Source: NIC37A-2 sp050289625
GTDB lineage: Bacteria > Myxococcota_A > Polyangia > Polyangiales > Polyangiaceae
DNA length: 32,230 bases
NCBI GenBank assembly: GCA_050289625.1
Contig: JBNKGC010000053.1
Location: 1 to 32,230 of the forward strand
Reading direction: 5' to 3'
Of the stretch, positions 1 to 7,676 are shown one piece after another. Below the pieces are notes generated by a model. That model was not told where the DNA came from. It was given only the letters and a program-made list of their open reading frames with translations, and ran no database searches. The position numbers and the translations under genes were made by a program. How positions within the stretch are numbered: the stretch's first letter is position 1; every line of letters starts with the position of its first letter.

Positions 1-141
1 CAAATGGATAGTGTTGCTTGGCTGCGCATGAGCGAACGAGGAACCGCCTCGGCGATGCCGCCTGTCGCCAGCACCGTGGTGGATGCCGCCGGAGCGGCTC
101 TCTTGCAGGAGTGGATTGATAGTCTGAGCGGGCGTCCTTGA
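1..141 (+). CDS. C-terminal end of a secreted or cytochrome-like protein (partial)
   Basis: Open from the first base in frame 1 to a TGA at 139-141, giving 46 residues that end in the pattern MPPVAS-TVVDAAGAALLQEW followed by IDSLSGRP. Tails of the form 'MPPL-T-VVD-G--L---WI-SL' are common at the C-terminus of large secreted or c-type-cytochrome-associated proteins of myxobacteria and planctomycetes. Only the tail is present, so the start, domains and function cannot be seen. The family guess rests on the tail pattern alone. Confidence 0.5.
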   Translation, partial: QMDSVAWLRMSERGTASAMPPVASTVVDAAGAALLQEWIDSLSGRP

Positions 142-247
142 GCCTTTTCGGATCTCGGATCGGGGCTCGAGCGCCCGGCTGACGGCCAGACGTTCGTGCT
201 CCGACCTCCGCCAGCTCAGCGTGCGTGCCCATGACGATTCACTACCA

Positions 248-267
248 GGGGGGCGGCCCCGCCCCCC
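248..267 (+). terminator. GC-only hairpin, possible terminator
   Basis: Perfect 7-bp arms (248-254 and 261-267) around a 6-nt loop, about 110 nt after the stop at 141. There is no run of T after it, so it is a weak candidate for intrinsic termination. Confidence 0.35.
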
Positions 268-357
268 TCTCGCTCCGGCGCCCCCAGGCCTTGCGGGAGA
301 CCGTGCACAGCCAAGACGGTGTGAAACTCGGGTTTTCCCTGGCGACTCCGTCGGCAT

Positions 358-372
358 TAGCTATCCTAGCTA
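358..372 (+). promoter_or_regulatory. -10 hexamer and operator-like repeat of the toxin-antitoxin pair
   Basis: The palindromic hexamer TAGCTA occurs twice (358-363 and 367-372) with a 3-nt gap. A -10-like TATCCT (362-367) ends exactly 6 nt before the GTG at 374, so the transcript would be leaderless. Phd/VapB antitoxins usually bind repeats of this kind in their own promoter. No good -35 element is visible. Confidence 0.5.
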
Positions 373-373
373 G

Positions 374-613
374 GTGGCAGATCCAGTGAACATGCATGAG
401 GCGAAGACCGAGCTCTCACGGCTCGTTGAACGCGCTTTGAGGGGCGAGGAAGTGATCATTGCCCGCGCAGGGGTACCCGTGGTCCGCCTGGTGCCCGTTG
501 CTGGTCGAGCCAAGCGGAAGCTTGGGCAGTGGGCGAGCCGGGTTCAGATGGCCGATGACTTCGACGCGCCGCTCCCCGAAGAGGATCTCGATGCGTGGGA
601 AGGCAAGTCGTGA
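374..613 (+). CDS. Phd/YefM (VapB)-type antitoxin
   Basis: A 79-residue protein of the Phd/YefM family, the DNA-binding antitoxin of a type II toxin-antitoxin pair. It shows the family pattern: a short N-terminus with NMHEAKTELSRLVERAL, then GEEVIIARAGVPVVRLVP (the dimerising, DNA-binding half), then an acidic tail with PLPEEDLDAW that would wrap the toxin. The GTG start at 374 is chosen because it begins at the usual distance before NMHEAK and because a -10 hexamer ends 6 nt upstream. It overlaps the toxin gene by 4 nt (GTGA), so the two are translationally coupled. The protein should repress its own promoter together with the toxin. Confidence 0.9.
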   Translation: MADPVNMHEAKTELSRLVERALRGEEVIIARAGVPVVRLVPVAGRAKRKLGQWASRVQMADDFDAPLPEEDLDAWEGKS

Positions 614-984
614 GGGTACTCCTGGATACCCACACCCTCCTGTGGACCCTCTCGGGGGACGAGCGCCTCTCCACCACCGCTCGAGAGGTCATCGGCGATG
701 AGACGAACGAGATCCTCGTGAGCGTCGTCTCCGCGTGGGAGATGGCGGCCAAGCGCGCGGCGGGAAAGCTCTCGGCACCGGACGACCTCGAGGAAGTCAT
801 CGCCGAAGCCGCCTTCATTCAGAGACTCGTTCGCTTCGCCGATTGTAAGCGGCTCACGACTCTGCCGGCGATCCACCGAGACCCCTTCGATCGCATGCTC
901 GTCAGTCAGGCCCTCGAGGACGGCATTCCACTCGTGACTCGCGACGCGACGATTCCGTGCTACCCCGTTCAAACGATCTGGTGA
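610..984 (+). CDS. PIN-domain toxin (VapC-like ribonuclease)
   Basis: A 124-residue PIN-domain protein, predicted to be a metal-dependent ribonuclease neutralised by the preceding antitoxin. The acidic active-site residues are visible: D6 in LLDTHTLLW, E44 in SVVSAWEMAAK, D91 and D94 in HRDPFDRMLVSQA, and D112 in LVTRD. The GTG at 610 overlaps the antitoxin stop by 4 nt; a start further upstream would add residues unlike the family. The length is normal for the family and no lesion is seen. Targets of VapC-type PIN toxins include tRNA and rRNA; the target here cannot be read from the sequence. Confidence 0.9.
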   Translation: MRVLLDTHTLLWTLSGDERLSTTAREVIGDETNEILVSVVSAWEMAAKRAAGKLSAPDDLEEVIAEAAFIQRLVRFADCKRLTTLPAIHRDPFDRMLVSQALEDGIPLVTRDATIPCYPVQTIW

Positions 985-1020
985 TCTACAGCGGGAAGCA
1001 CCTGCGTTGATTGAGCCTCC

Positions 1021-1077
1021 GCCGACTTGGCCCCCAGGAGGTGGACTTGGCCCCCAGGAGGTGAGGGCCAAATCGGC
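1021..1077. repeat. stem-loop enclosing a 2 x 20-bp tandem repeat
   Basis: The outer arms GCCGACTTGGCCC (1021-1033) and GGGCCAAATCGGC (1065-1077) pair at 12 of 13 positions. Two identical 20-bp units run head to tail from 1024 to 1063. It may act as a bidirectional terminator for the convergent genes on either side. Confidence 0.6.
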
Positions 1078-1088
1078 GACGGGAGGCC
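1060..1088 (+). repeat. 29-bp dispersed intergenic repeat, copy 1
   Basis: Matches 27 of 29 bases with the reverse complement of 8724-8752. The core is GGTGAGGGCCAAAnCGGC followed by nACGGGAGGCC. Both copies are intergenic. Confidence 0.7.
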
Positions 1089-1139
1089 GCTCGTCCAACC
1101 TCACGCCCAGGGAAGCCGCGGCTCTAGTCTCGCCCGCGC

Positions 1140-2741
1140 TCACTGATCCGGGTCGTCGCAGACGTTGGGTCCGAAAAGGCGCACCGTACCTGGACCCTCA
1201 TCGTTGGCCTCGCCCCAGACCATCGCGAAACCATGACCGTTGCCGGCGACCCGAGAGATGACGGATCGCCCTTGGTAGCCGGACGACTGCTGCGCGAAGC
1301 CCGACGAGGTCGAGCAGTCTTCGTAGACTTGCGAGAAGTAGACCCCCTCGTCATTGAGACCCGAGGGATTGTACGCCTGAACGATCACCCATCCGTCGGG
1401 GACTTTCACGATTCCAATCGGCACGGTGTCGGCCGCGTCCGGGGCTGCGACGCTTGGGCATTCCCACCCCTGCGCGTTGACGGAGGAGAAGTCGACTCGA
1501 CCTTTGGCGTAGTTGCGGAATGCAAATGCGAGCGATGCTGCCGGCTCACTGAAGGTCCACAAGGACGGCCCCGTCACGCCGAATTCATCATGGGCGATGG
1601 CGTCGGTGGAGCCGCTGCCGAACGCCGACCACTTGTGCTTCCACTCGCCTGAGTTGGTGTACCAGCCTGCCAAGATGCCGTCGGTCGTTGCAAAGTGGGC
1701 CGTCGCGTCCGAAAGCGGCACCTCCACTTCGGTAGCGACTACCTCGTCGTCGACGATTCTCGTGACCAAAGGGCCTTCGTTGTAGGAAGCCCGGTACATG
1801 ACGAACCATTCTCCGGCGACGGTCGAGAAAATCTGCAATCTCTGAGGATTGGCCGAACCCGTGTCGATTGTGACCACCGGACCCACCACAGCCGTCCCGT
1901 TCGCAGTCACCCTGCGGAACCGAAGGACGGCGTTTCCTTGACTCTGCCAGTAGAGCCTCGCCACCCCAAACTCGCCATCACCAAAGGCCACGCTGGTCCG
2001 GCCCCTCACAGTGTCGCCCCTGAGGACCGTCGGCAGGGTTTGTGTGAAGGTCCCGGCCGTTTTGACGATGCCGAAGCTCACGTCGTAGGTAACGCCCGCA
2101 GGTTCGTTGATGGTGGTTTCCCAGGCCACGCCGTATCCCTCGGCCACCGGAGACCAGGTGAGCGCTGCAATCGGCGCCGGGGTTTCCACCCTTCGGTCGA
2201 AGGGCGAGAGTCCCTCGTCGATCTCCAACAGACCATCGCAATCGTTGTCGAGCCCGTCGCACACCTCGTCAGCGCCCGGGTACACTGTGCCGAGCGAGTC
2301 ATTACAGTCGTCCCCCGGCTCGACCTCGCACAGAGCCGAGGTGGCTCCGTCGTCATCCTTGTCGGCACCCTGAACGACGCATCCAGAGCCATCTGCGGAT
2401 TCGACACAAGCGCAGTTGTCGGCGTCGAAATCACCGCACTCGGAACCACCGCGGACGCAGACGCCGTCTTCACAGGTCGGCGCTTTCTCGCAAGCGTCTG
2501 CTTCAGGACAGTCCGCCGGAGTGACGCATGCGGGCGCGGGCCCGGTGCTTTCGCCGCCAGCTCCACCGGTGGCGCCACCGTTCCCGGCACCGCCCGTCGC
2601 CGCACCGCCCGTCGCCGCACCGCCCGTCGCCGCACTTTCCGTTTTCTCCAAGGGAACGGTGATGTTGTTCTCCTTGCAGCCCCAGACGAATAGAGCGACT
2701 GCAGAAGCACATCCCCACCCAGCGCGCGTAAGCCACTTCAC
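1140..2741 (-). CDS. lipoprotein with MopE-like metal-binding repeats
   Basis: A 533-residue secreted protein with no recognised overall function. It begins with a short lipoprotein signal (hydrophobic CASAVALFVWGC; the lipidated Cys would be C22), then a low-complexity ATGGAATGGA-type linker. Next come Cys-rich stretches (CVTPADCPEADACEKAPTC) and a copy of the 'putative metal-binding motif' seen in MopE-like proteins (GDDCNDSLGTVYPGADEVCD, then DNDCDG). The C-terminal two thirds is beta-rich, probably a propeller that recurs in myxobacterial surface proteins. The GTG at 2741 is chosen because it gives the signal peptide directly and a TATAGA hexamer ends 6 nt upstream. The family suggests an outer-surface location; ligand and role are unknown. 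Confidence 0.8.
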   Translation of the reverse strand: MKWLTRAGWGCASAVALFVWGCKENNITVPLEKTESAATGGAATGGAATGGAGNGGATGGAGGESTGPAPACVTPADCPEADACEKAPTCEDGVCVRGGSECGDFDADNCACVESADGSGCVVQGADKDDDGATSALCEVEPGDDCNDSLGTVYPGADEVCDGLDNDCDGLLEIDEGLSPFDRRVETPAPIAALTWSPVAEGYGVAWETTINEPAGVTYDVSFGIVKTAGTFTQTLPTVLRGDTVRGRTSVAFGDGEFGVARLYWQSQGNAVLRFRRVTANGTAVVGPVVTIDTGSANPQRLQIFSTVAGEWFVMYRASYNEGPLVTRIVDDEVVATEVEVPLSDATAHFATTDGILAGWYTNSGEWKHKWSAFGSGSTDAIAHDEFGVTGPSLWTFSEPAASLAFAFRNYAKGRVDFSSVNAQGWECPSVAAPDAADTVPIGIVKVPDGWVIVQAYNPSGLNDEGVYFSQVYEDCSTSSGFAQQSSGYQGRSVISRVAGNGHGFAMVWGEANDEGPGTVRLFGPNVCDDPDQ

Positions 2742-2747
2742 GGGGCG

Positions 2748-2753
2748 TCTATA
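2748..2753 (-). promoter_or_regulatory. -10-like hexamer 6 nt before the lipoprotein start
   Basis: On the minus strand TATAGA is followed by 6 nt (CGCCCC) and the GTG at 2741. The placement fits a leaderless transcript. No clear -35 element is seen. Confidence 0.4.
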
Positions 2754-2910
2754 GACTTGCGCGCGTCCGGTGTCAGCACAATAGGCGCCACTGCTTCAGT
2801 GTAGAGAGCCGAGCGAAAGCGATGATCGCGAGTATCGTCCCTCGGGAGGCGCGCGGAGGCTGGTCATCGACCCGTGGCGGCGCTGGATTCCAACCGCAGA
2901 ATCGACCTCG

Positions 2911-3295
2911 GACGTCCATGCACGGAGTCGCCTTCGGAAAGTACAGTTGCTGGTTGCGCCAGATTTGGTCGGAACCGTCGGTGAGGATGGTTCGCTTCTT
3001 TCCGTAGCCGCGAAGTCTCGCGTGGCCGTCGAGCCACTGGAACAGCGCCTCGTGACTCTCGAATGTGGCGAGAAGACGCTTGTTGATGGGACCCTCCAAG
3101 CCGTCAGGTGTCTTGCGCACCGTGTAGATGACGCCCACGAACGCGACCTCGGCGTTCTTGCTCTTGTCACCCTTCGTGCGACGCGGACGCGGATGAGTGC
3201 GTCGCCGCTGTCGCCGAGCATGTCGCTTGGTACCAGATGGGACGCGCTTCGATTGCCGTCTGCGTTCATGCTCGGTCGCCGTGATTATCGGAGGG
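2911..3295 (-). pseudogene. ISKra4-like transposase remnant
   Basis: The minus strand encodes a recognisable inner block of an ISKra4-type transposase. A basic stretch (TATEHERRRQSKRVPSGTKR) is followed by KGDKSKNAEVAFVGVIYTVR, GPINKRLLATFESHEALFQW and TILTDGSDQIWRNQQLYFPK. In intact relatives this block leads into a 'DWYHVVEKLW' segment and a long C-terminal half. Here it turns into unrelated sequence after PCMD at about 2911, and nothing upstream of about 3295 looks like the N-terminal half. It is therefore a fragment, not an active element. No flanking terminal inverted repeats were found. The ends given are approximate. Confidence 0.7.
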
Positions 3296-3683
3296 CCTCG
3301 TAGGTCGCCCCCCGAGGAAGCGCTGCGCGTCGAGCCAGAAACAGCGCCATCAGGGCACGTCCCAGCGAAAGCAGCGCGGACCAGACCGGCTGTCTCTACG
3401 CCATGGGCTACATGGACATCGTAAGGCTCTTCGAAATCGCCCGAAGCTACAACTTCGAGTGAACTCCGACCCGCGCTCGAGAGCTCCTCAGCTCCGGTGG
3501 ACGGCCGGGCGCGCGGGTGCATGCCGAGCCGGGGCGAGACGGCGATCTCGCGGCGCTGCGCTGAGAGATGACGCCTCCGGAACTTCGTCGCTTGCTCGCT
3601 CGCTCGCGCAAGACTCACGACGAACCGATCCGTGACGACCCGGAAGGGGTGAAGAACCTCCCCTCCCATCCGGAATCTTCCGC
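3296..3683. other. intergenic, no gene recognised
   Basis: Open frames exist on both strands but show no recognisable domain and look like GC-rich chance frames. The segment may be decayed DNA belonging to the neighbouring transposase remnant. The right end runs into the esterase promoter. Confidence 0.5.
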
Positions 3684-3689
3684 TAGATT
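3684..3689 (+). promoter_or_regulatory. -10-like TAGATT 6 nt before the esterase start
   Basis: TAGATT (3684-3689) is followed by 6 nt and the ATG at 3696, the arrangement expected for a leaderless transcript. It supports the most upstream ATG, although the signal peptide lies further inside the protein. Confidence 0.4.
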
Positions 3690-3695
3690 CGGATC

Positions 3696-4973
3696 ATGGG
3701 ATTCCGTGGAAGCAAACACGTCTATCTCCTGGCTTTCGAGGATTCTCAGGCGCCAGCAGACCGTGCTACCCCGATGGACGACATGATGCGCCGTTTGAAT
3801 GATCTCGCCCGCTGGAGTCGTCTCTCTACTTGCCGCCCCTTGCCTGCGCTGGGCGTGGTTGCACTCGTCGGCACTGCCGTCGCTGCCTGCTCGGATGCGG
3901 GCGACGGATCCCCCAGCAACAATTCTTCCATCAACGGCACGGGCGGAGGCACCGGCGGCACCACGGCATCGAGTGGCGGCGCACCGGCGACCGGCGGAGT
4001 CCCTGCGACCGGGGGCGTCGCACCGGGAGTGGGCGGCGGCACCGGAGGAGTCGCGACCGGCGGCACGGGCGGAGTCGCGACCGGCGGCACGGGCGGAGTG
4101 GTAACTGGCGGCACGGGCGGCGTGGTGGATCCCAACGCCCCCATCCAGACTGATCCCGGCGACGAGGGCGACGGTGAGTTCGAAGATCTCGGGCCCTACC
4201 CACGCTCCCCTGAATCCACGGGCCCCATCGATGGCGCTCCCGCAGGCGAGCTCTCCCAGACGCAGACCTACAGCAGCTCCTCGGTCTACGCGGGTTGGAC
4301 GTTCGAATACCAGGTCTTCGTGCCCGCGCAGTACGAACCGGGCAAGCCCGCGGCCCTGGCGGTGTTTCAAGATGGAGTGGGCGCTTACGGCGGCATCGGC
4401 GTGAAGCAGATGTTCGAAAATCTCATCCACGCGGGCGACATGCCGGTCACCATCGTGCTCTTCGTCAGCCCGGGTTCAGGAGGCCGCAGCGAGAACTACG
4501 ACGTCGTCAGCGACCGCTACGGTCGGTTCCTCCTCGAGGAGATGATCCCCGACGTACTCGGGAACTACGATCTCGTCGACGATCCGAACGGTTGGGCCCT
4601 GACCGGATTTAGCTCCGGAGGCTGCGCGGCGTTCACGGTCGCGTGGTTTTTCCCCGACAAGTTCCGCAAGGTCAGCACCAACTCCGGAAGCTTCGTCTCC
4701 ATCCGTACGGCGGACGAATTCCCCCAGATGATTCGCGACAACGACCCGAAGCCCATCCGGGTGTCGCTCCGCTCAGGCACGAACGATCTGGACAATCAGT
4801 TCGGCAGTTGGCTCGAGGCCAACACCGCCATGGCGGACGCTCTCGAAGAGAAGGGCTATCACTACCGCTTCGCCCACGGCAGCGGTGGCCACGACATGCA
4901 GCAGGCTGCCAAGGACATGGTCGACGAGTGGCGATGGCTCTGGCGCGGCTACTCGCTGCCCTACTACGACTGA
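3696..4973 (+). CDS. putative esterase lipoprotein (Fes/CE1-like alpha/beta hydrolase)
   Basis: A 425-residue secreted esterase of the enterochelin-esterase/CE1-like type. A lipoprotein signal (PALGVVALVGTAVAAC, Cys65 in this numbering) is followed by a Gly/Thr linker built from an imperfect 24-bp DNA repeat (about 4040-4130) and then the catalytic domain. The nucleophile motif is G304-F-S306-S-G308 (GFSSGG). A likely acid lies in SGTNDLDNQ and the His in GSGGHDMQQ. Substrates of the family include carbohydrate esters, feruloyl esters and siderophore esters; this one cannot be assigned. Start choice is open: ATG 3696 has a -10 hexamer 6 nt before it, but ATG 3774, 3783 or 3786 would place the signal peptide nearer the N-terminus. 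Confidence 0.8.
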   Translation: MGFRGSKHVYLLAFEDSQAPADRATPMDDMMRRLNDLARWSRLSTCRPLPALGVVALVGTAVAACSDAGDGSPSNNSSINGTGGGTGGTTASSGGAPATGGVPATGGVAPGVGGGTGGVATGGTGGVATGGTGGVVTGGTGGVVDPNAPIQTDPGDEGDGEFEDLGPYPRSPESTGPIDGAPAGELSQTQTYSSSSVYAGWTFEYQVFVPAQYEPGKPAALAVFQDGVGAYGGIGVKQMFENLIHAGDMPVTIVLFVSPGSGGRSENYDVVSDRYGRFLLEEMIPDVLGNYDLVDDPNGWALTGFSSGGCAAFTVAWFFPDKFRKVSTNSGSFVSIRTADEFPQMIRDNDPKPIRVSLRSGTNDLDNQFGSWLEANTAMADALEEKGYHYRFAHGSGGHDMQQAAKDMVDEWRWLWRGYSLPYYD

Positions 4974-5278
4974 TACGAGGGGGCGTCGTCGCCGCGCCGC
5001 TCCATTCTCTGTGGCACGTCAGTCGCCGCGCTTTGAGTCGGTTGGGTACTTTTCTGGGACTTGTACACCACATCGCTTGACGAGGGGCAACTCCAGCGGA
5101 GGCGCGTAGCGCCAGAGCGTACACCTGCCCCTATTTAAGACCCGCCGTCACCGCTCGCGTCCCGCATCTCTGGAGTGTCGTTACAAATTGCACAGCGCTT
5201 CGTGGTGTCCCGATCGCGGAGCAGATAGAAGACGATGAACGCAGCCTTCTATTGCGGCGAAGCTCTGGCCGTGGAGCT
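4974..5278. other. intergenic, nothing recognised
   Basis: About 300 nt after the esterase stop. No gene, RNA or clear hairpin with a T tract was found. Confidence 0.5.
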
Positions 5279-5560
5279 CTAGCAACGGTCTGCGCCCTCG
5301 TACCGGAGGCCGAGCACGAGCTCTCCGCTCTCGTTGGAGGCCAGTTCTTGCTGAGCGGGCTCGACTGCGCCGAACGTGGCAGCCGAATCGAGCCCCGATG
5401 CGGTCAGCCGAGCCACCACGAGTGTTGGGTCGGCAGCAGCGTCGACCGTCGTCCCGGCCACCGACAGCTCCGATCCGCGACGATGCTCACCACTGCTCCG
5501 CCGCCGGCTGCTGCCGCGATCTCGACGTCCGGACTCCACGACGGAGCGACGGATCGCTCA
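5279..5560 (-). pseudogene. decayed fragment of a beta-propeller/SBBP-like repeat protein
   Basis: Two minus-strand frames join into one plausible protein. One reads SPDVEIAAAAGGGAVVSIVA; the other continues SELSVAGTTVDAAADPTLVV, ARLTASGLDSAATFGAVEP and ELVLGLRYEGAD before a stop at 5279. The switch lies near 5480. Phrases such as 'VARLTASG' and 'GELVLGLRYEG' resemble repeat units of secreted myxobacterial propeller proteins. No start codon, signal peptide or continuation on either side was found, so this looks like a leftover with a frameshift. The family assignment rests on short phrases only. Confidence 0.35.
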
Positions 5561-5767
5561 CTTTGGGGACGATGCCGTGCGCCAGGGCCCCCGTGCGTCG
5601 CTTGCCATTCGCAGCTTCCATCTCCATTCGGCCGGAGTCGAAAGGGGACGGGAAGGCGTCCGTCGGCACGCAATGCTCGTCGCTTCTTCGATGATCGCGC
5701 GTGGAACCTGTCGTCGACCGTATGAGCATGACCCGGGCACGCTATCACATCGGTCCGACCGCCGAGC

Positions 5768-5773
5768 TATCAT
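5768..5773 (+). promoter_or_regulatory. -10-like TATCAT 6 nt before the kinase start
   Basis: TATCAT (5768-5773), 6 nt (GACTCC), then the GTG at 5780. This supports the GTG start and a leaderless transcript. No good -35 element is seen. Confidence 0.45.
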
Positions 5774-5779
5774 GACTCC

Positions 5780-7246
5780 GTGGCTCGGGGTGATGAGAGG
5801 CTTCCCGCCGTTGCGGAGCTCATGGAAACCCTACCCACCGCGTCGGCCGTCTTCGACCGGCAGATGCGGTACCTGGCGTTCAATACCCGTTGGCGACAAG
5901 CGTACCGGCTCGGCGACGCGGACTTGATAGGCCGCAGCCACTACGAAGTCTTTCCGGAGGTCAGCCAGGACTGGCGAGCCGTCCACCGGCGATGTCTCGG
6001 GGGCGCCACGGAGCGGCGCGAGGGCGACCCGTTCCCGCGCGTTGACGGAAGCGTTGACTACATCGATTGGGTCGTCGCCCCTTGGCGTGACGAGGAGGGT
6101 GCGATCGGCGGGATCGTGATGCACACCCACGTCGTAACGGAGCGCCACATCACCGAGCGGCGTCTCGGTGAAGAGCAGGCGTTCGTGCGCGAGCTCTTCG
6201 AAAAGTCACCGGTGGGGATGAACCTGTGCCGCCTCGATGGACTCTGTCTCGAATCCAACCCGGCCTTTCTGAACATTATCGGCTACTCACGCGAGGAGGT
6301 CGAAGGGGGGCTGACCTATTGGCAGCTCACCCCACGCGACTACGACGAGGCGGAGCAGGAGCAGCTGCGATCGCTCGAGACGTCGGGTCGCTACGGTCCC
6401 TACGAAAAGGAGTTCATCCGGAAAGACGGCTCCCGAGTGCCTGTGCGCCTGACCGGCTTCCTCATCGAGCGGGAAGGCGAGAAGTTCATTTGGACCTTGA
6501 TCGAGGATATGACCGCACAGCGCGCGCTAGAGGCCAACCTCTACCGCGAGCGCCTCAAGACCATTCAAGCTGCCAAGCTGGCGTCGATCGGAGAGCTGGC
6601 GGCGGGCATCGCCCACGAGATCAACAACCCGCTGCAGATCATCGACGGCTACGCCTTCGAGCTCGAGGGGGCGCTGGAGAGCGCGGAACCCTCGGCACGG
6701 GAGGCGCTGAGCAGCATCCGCAAGGCGACGGATCGAGCCGCCCGCATCGTTCGAGGCCTGCGCACCTTCGCACGCGAGGAGGAGGGGGAGAGGGGCGACC
6801 ACCCGGCCGCGCAGATCGCCGAGGAGAGCCTTGCGCTAACCGCGGCGCGAATGTGGAGCCACGGCGTCAGCGTCGTGGTCGACGTGCGGACCGAGCGGAC
6901 CGTTTGCTGCAACCTGGTCGAGCTCACCCAGGTGCTCGTCAATCTGTTGAGCAACGCCTTCGATGCGGTCAAGCACAGGCGAGGGACCGTGCGCCTGTTG
7001 GTCGACGATGCGGGCGACGACGAGGTGACCTTCGTCGTGGAGGACTCGGGCCCAGGCGTGGAGCCCGCGTTGCGAGAACGGATCTTCGAGCCCTTCGTGA
7101 CCACCAAGGCCTCGGGTGAGGGCACAGGGTTGGGCCTGAGCATCAGCCGCGGTATCGTTGAGTCGACTGGCGGCTCGCTAGCGTACGAGCCATTGGAAAC
7201 AGGGAGCCGGTTCATCGTTCGGCTCCCAGCAGGGGGTGCCGAGTGA
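5780..7246 (+). CDS. PAS-PAS sensor histidine kinase
   Basis: A 488-residue soluble histidine kinase. Two PAS domains (about residues 10-130 and 140-250) would sense a small molecule, redox state or light. The second contains the typical SPVGMNLCRLDG and FLNIIGYSREEVEGG. The HisKA domain has the phosphoacceptor box GIAHEINNPLQ with H279. The ATPase domain shows N box VNLLSNAFDAV, G1 EDSGPGVEP and G2 GEGTGLGLSISRG. No transmembrane segment is apparent, so it should act in the cytoplasm. The gene overlaps the response regulator by 4 nt (GTGA), so the two form one operon and presumably one phosphorelay. Signal and output are unknown. ATG 5821 is an alternative start but would cut into the first PAS domain. 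Confidence 0.92.
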   Translation: MARGDERLPAVAELMETLPTASAVFDRQMRYLAFNTRWRQAYRLGDADLIGRSHYEVFPEVSQDWRAVHRRCLGGATERREGDPFPRVDGSVDYIDWVVAPWRDEEGAIGGIVMHTHVVTERHITERRLGEEQAFVRELFEKSPVGMNLCRLDGLCLESNPAFLNIIGYSREEVEGGLTYWQLTPRDYDEAEQEQLRSLETSGRYGPYEKEFIRKDGSRVPVRLTGFLIEREGEKFIWTLIEDMTAQRALEANLYRERLKTIQAAKLASIGELAAGIAHEINNPLQIIDGYAFELEGALESAEPSAREALSSIRKATDRAARIVRGLRTFAREEEGERGDHPAAQIAEESLALTAARMWSHGVSVVVDVRTERTVCCNLVELTQVLVNLLSNAFDAVKHRRGTVRLLVDDAGDDEVTFVVEDSGPGVEPALRERIFEPFVTTKASGEGTGLGLSISRGIVESTGGSLAYEPLETGSRFIVRLPAGGAE

Positions 7247-7578
7247 GAACGGTGGTCTACGTCGACGACGACGAGACAATCTGCAAGCTCATGTCCCGGA
7301 TGATCGGCCGTGCGGGTGCCGAGGTGATCACTTTCACCAATCCGGTCGAGGCGATCGAGCGAATCAACAAGAGCCCGCCAGCTCTGGTCATTTGCGACTA
7401 CCGGATGCCCACGATGAACGGTCTGGCCGTCTTAGAGCAGCTCGAGGTGAATGTACCCTTCGTCCTCATCTCGGGTGACTCGAGCGTGGACGAGCTGCGC
7501 GAGAAGGGGGTCACTGAGGTGCTGGCCAAGCCGATTCGCGCCGAGCAGTTCGTCGAGTTCGTGAAGCGCTACATCTGA
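7243..7578 (+). CDS. single-domain response regulator (CheY-like receiver)
   Basis: A 111-residue stand-alone receiver domain. The acidic pocket is in YVDDDE (D8-D10), the phosphoacceptor is D52 in VICDYRMP, the conserved Ser is in LISGDSS, and the conserved Lys is K96 in LAKPIR. There is no output domain, so it probably acts by protein-protein contact or as an intermediate in a phosphorelay. The GTG start overlaps the stop of the kinase gene by 4 nt, which identifies the upstream kinase as its likely partner. Confidence 0.93.
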   Translation: MRTVVYVDDDETICKLMSRMIGRAGAEVITFTNPVEAIERINKSPPALVICDYRMPTMNGLAVLEQLEVNVPFVLISGDSSVDELREKGVTEVLAKPIRAEQFVEFVKRYI

Positions 7579-7664
7579 TACGGACGACCCGGAGCCGAAT
7601 GGAGCGGTCACCCGAAGGGTTCCAAGCGGCGTTACCGTGACTTCTGCAAACGCCCAGTGGTCCC

Positions 7665-7670
7665 TATACT
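7665..7670 (+). promoter_or_regulatory. -10-like TATACT 6 nt before the DsbA-family start
   Basis: TATACT (7665-7670) is followed by GGGCCC and the ATG at 7677. It is a near-consensus -10 hexamer placed for leaderless transcription. Confidence 0.5.
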
Positions 7671-7676
7671 GGGCCC

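Larger units (their letters stand above)
142..373. other. intergenic region with GC hairpin
   Basis: No gene is supported here. A GC-only hairpin lies at 248-267 (arms GGGGGGC and GCCCCCC, loop of 6), suitably placed to end transcription of the gene to its left, though it has no T tract. The right end carries the promoter and operator-like repeat of the next gene pair. Confidence 0.5.
985..1139. other. intergenic region with inverted and tandem repeats
   Basis: A short gap between the convergent toxin gene and lipoprotein gene. It holds a perfect two-copy tandem repeat of 20 bp (1024-1043 and 1044-1063) inside an inverted repeat (1021-1033 with 1065-1077, 12 of 13 bases paired). It also holds one copy of a 29-bp dispersed repeat (1060-1088). 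No gene is supported. Confidence 0.7.

Noticed and set aside
2590..2640. GC-rich tandem repeats in the lipoprotein gene as a regulatory array
   Set aside because: They encode the AATGG-type linker in frame, a common feature of myxobacterial lipoproteins.
1695..2693. Plus-strand 332-residue open frame across the lipoprotein gene
   Set aside because: It is antisense to a gene with a signal peptide and metal-binding repeats, and its translation has no domain and a skewed composition.
4040..4130. Repeats in the esterase linker as a CRISPR or structural array
   Set aside because: They are in-frame, imperfect 24-bp codon repeats that encode a Gly/Thr/Val linker, with no spacers.
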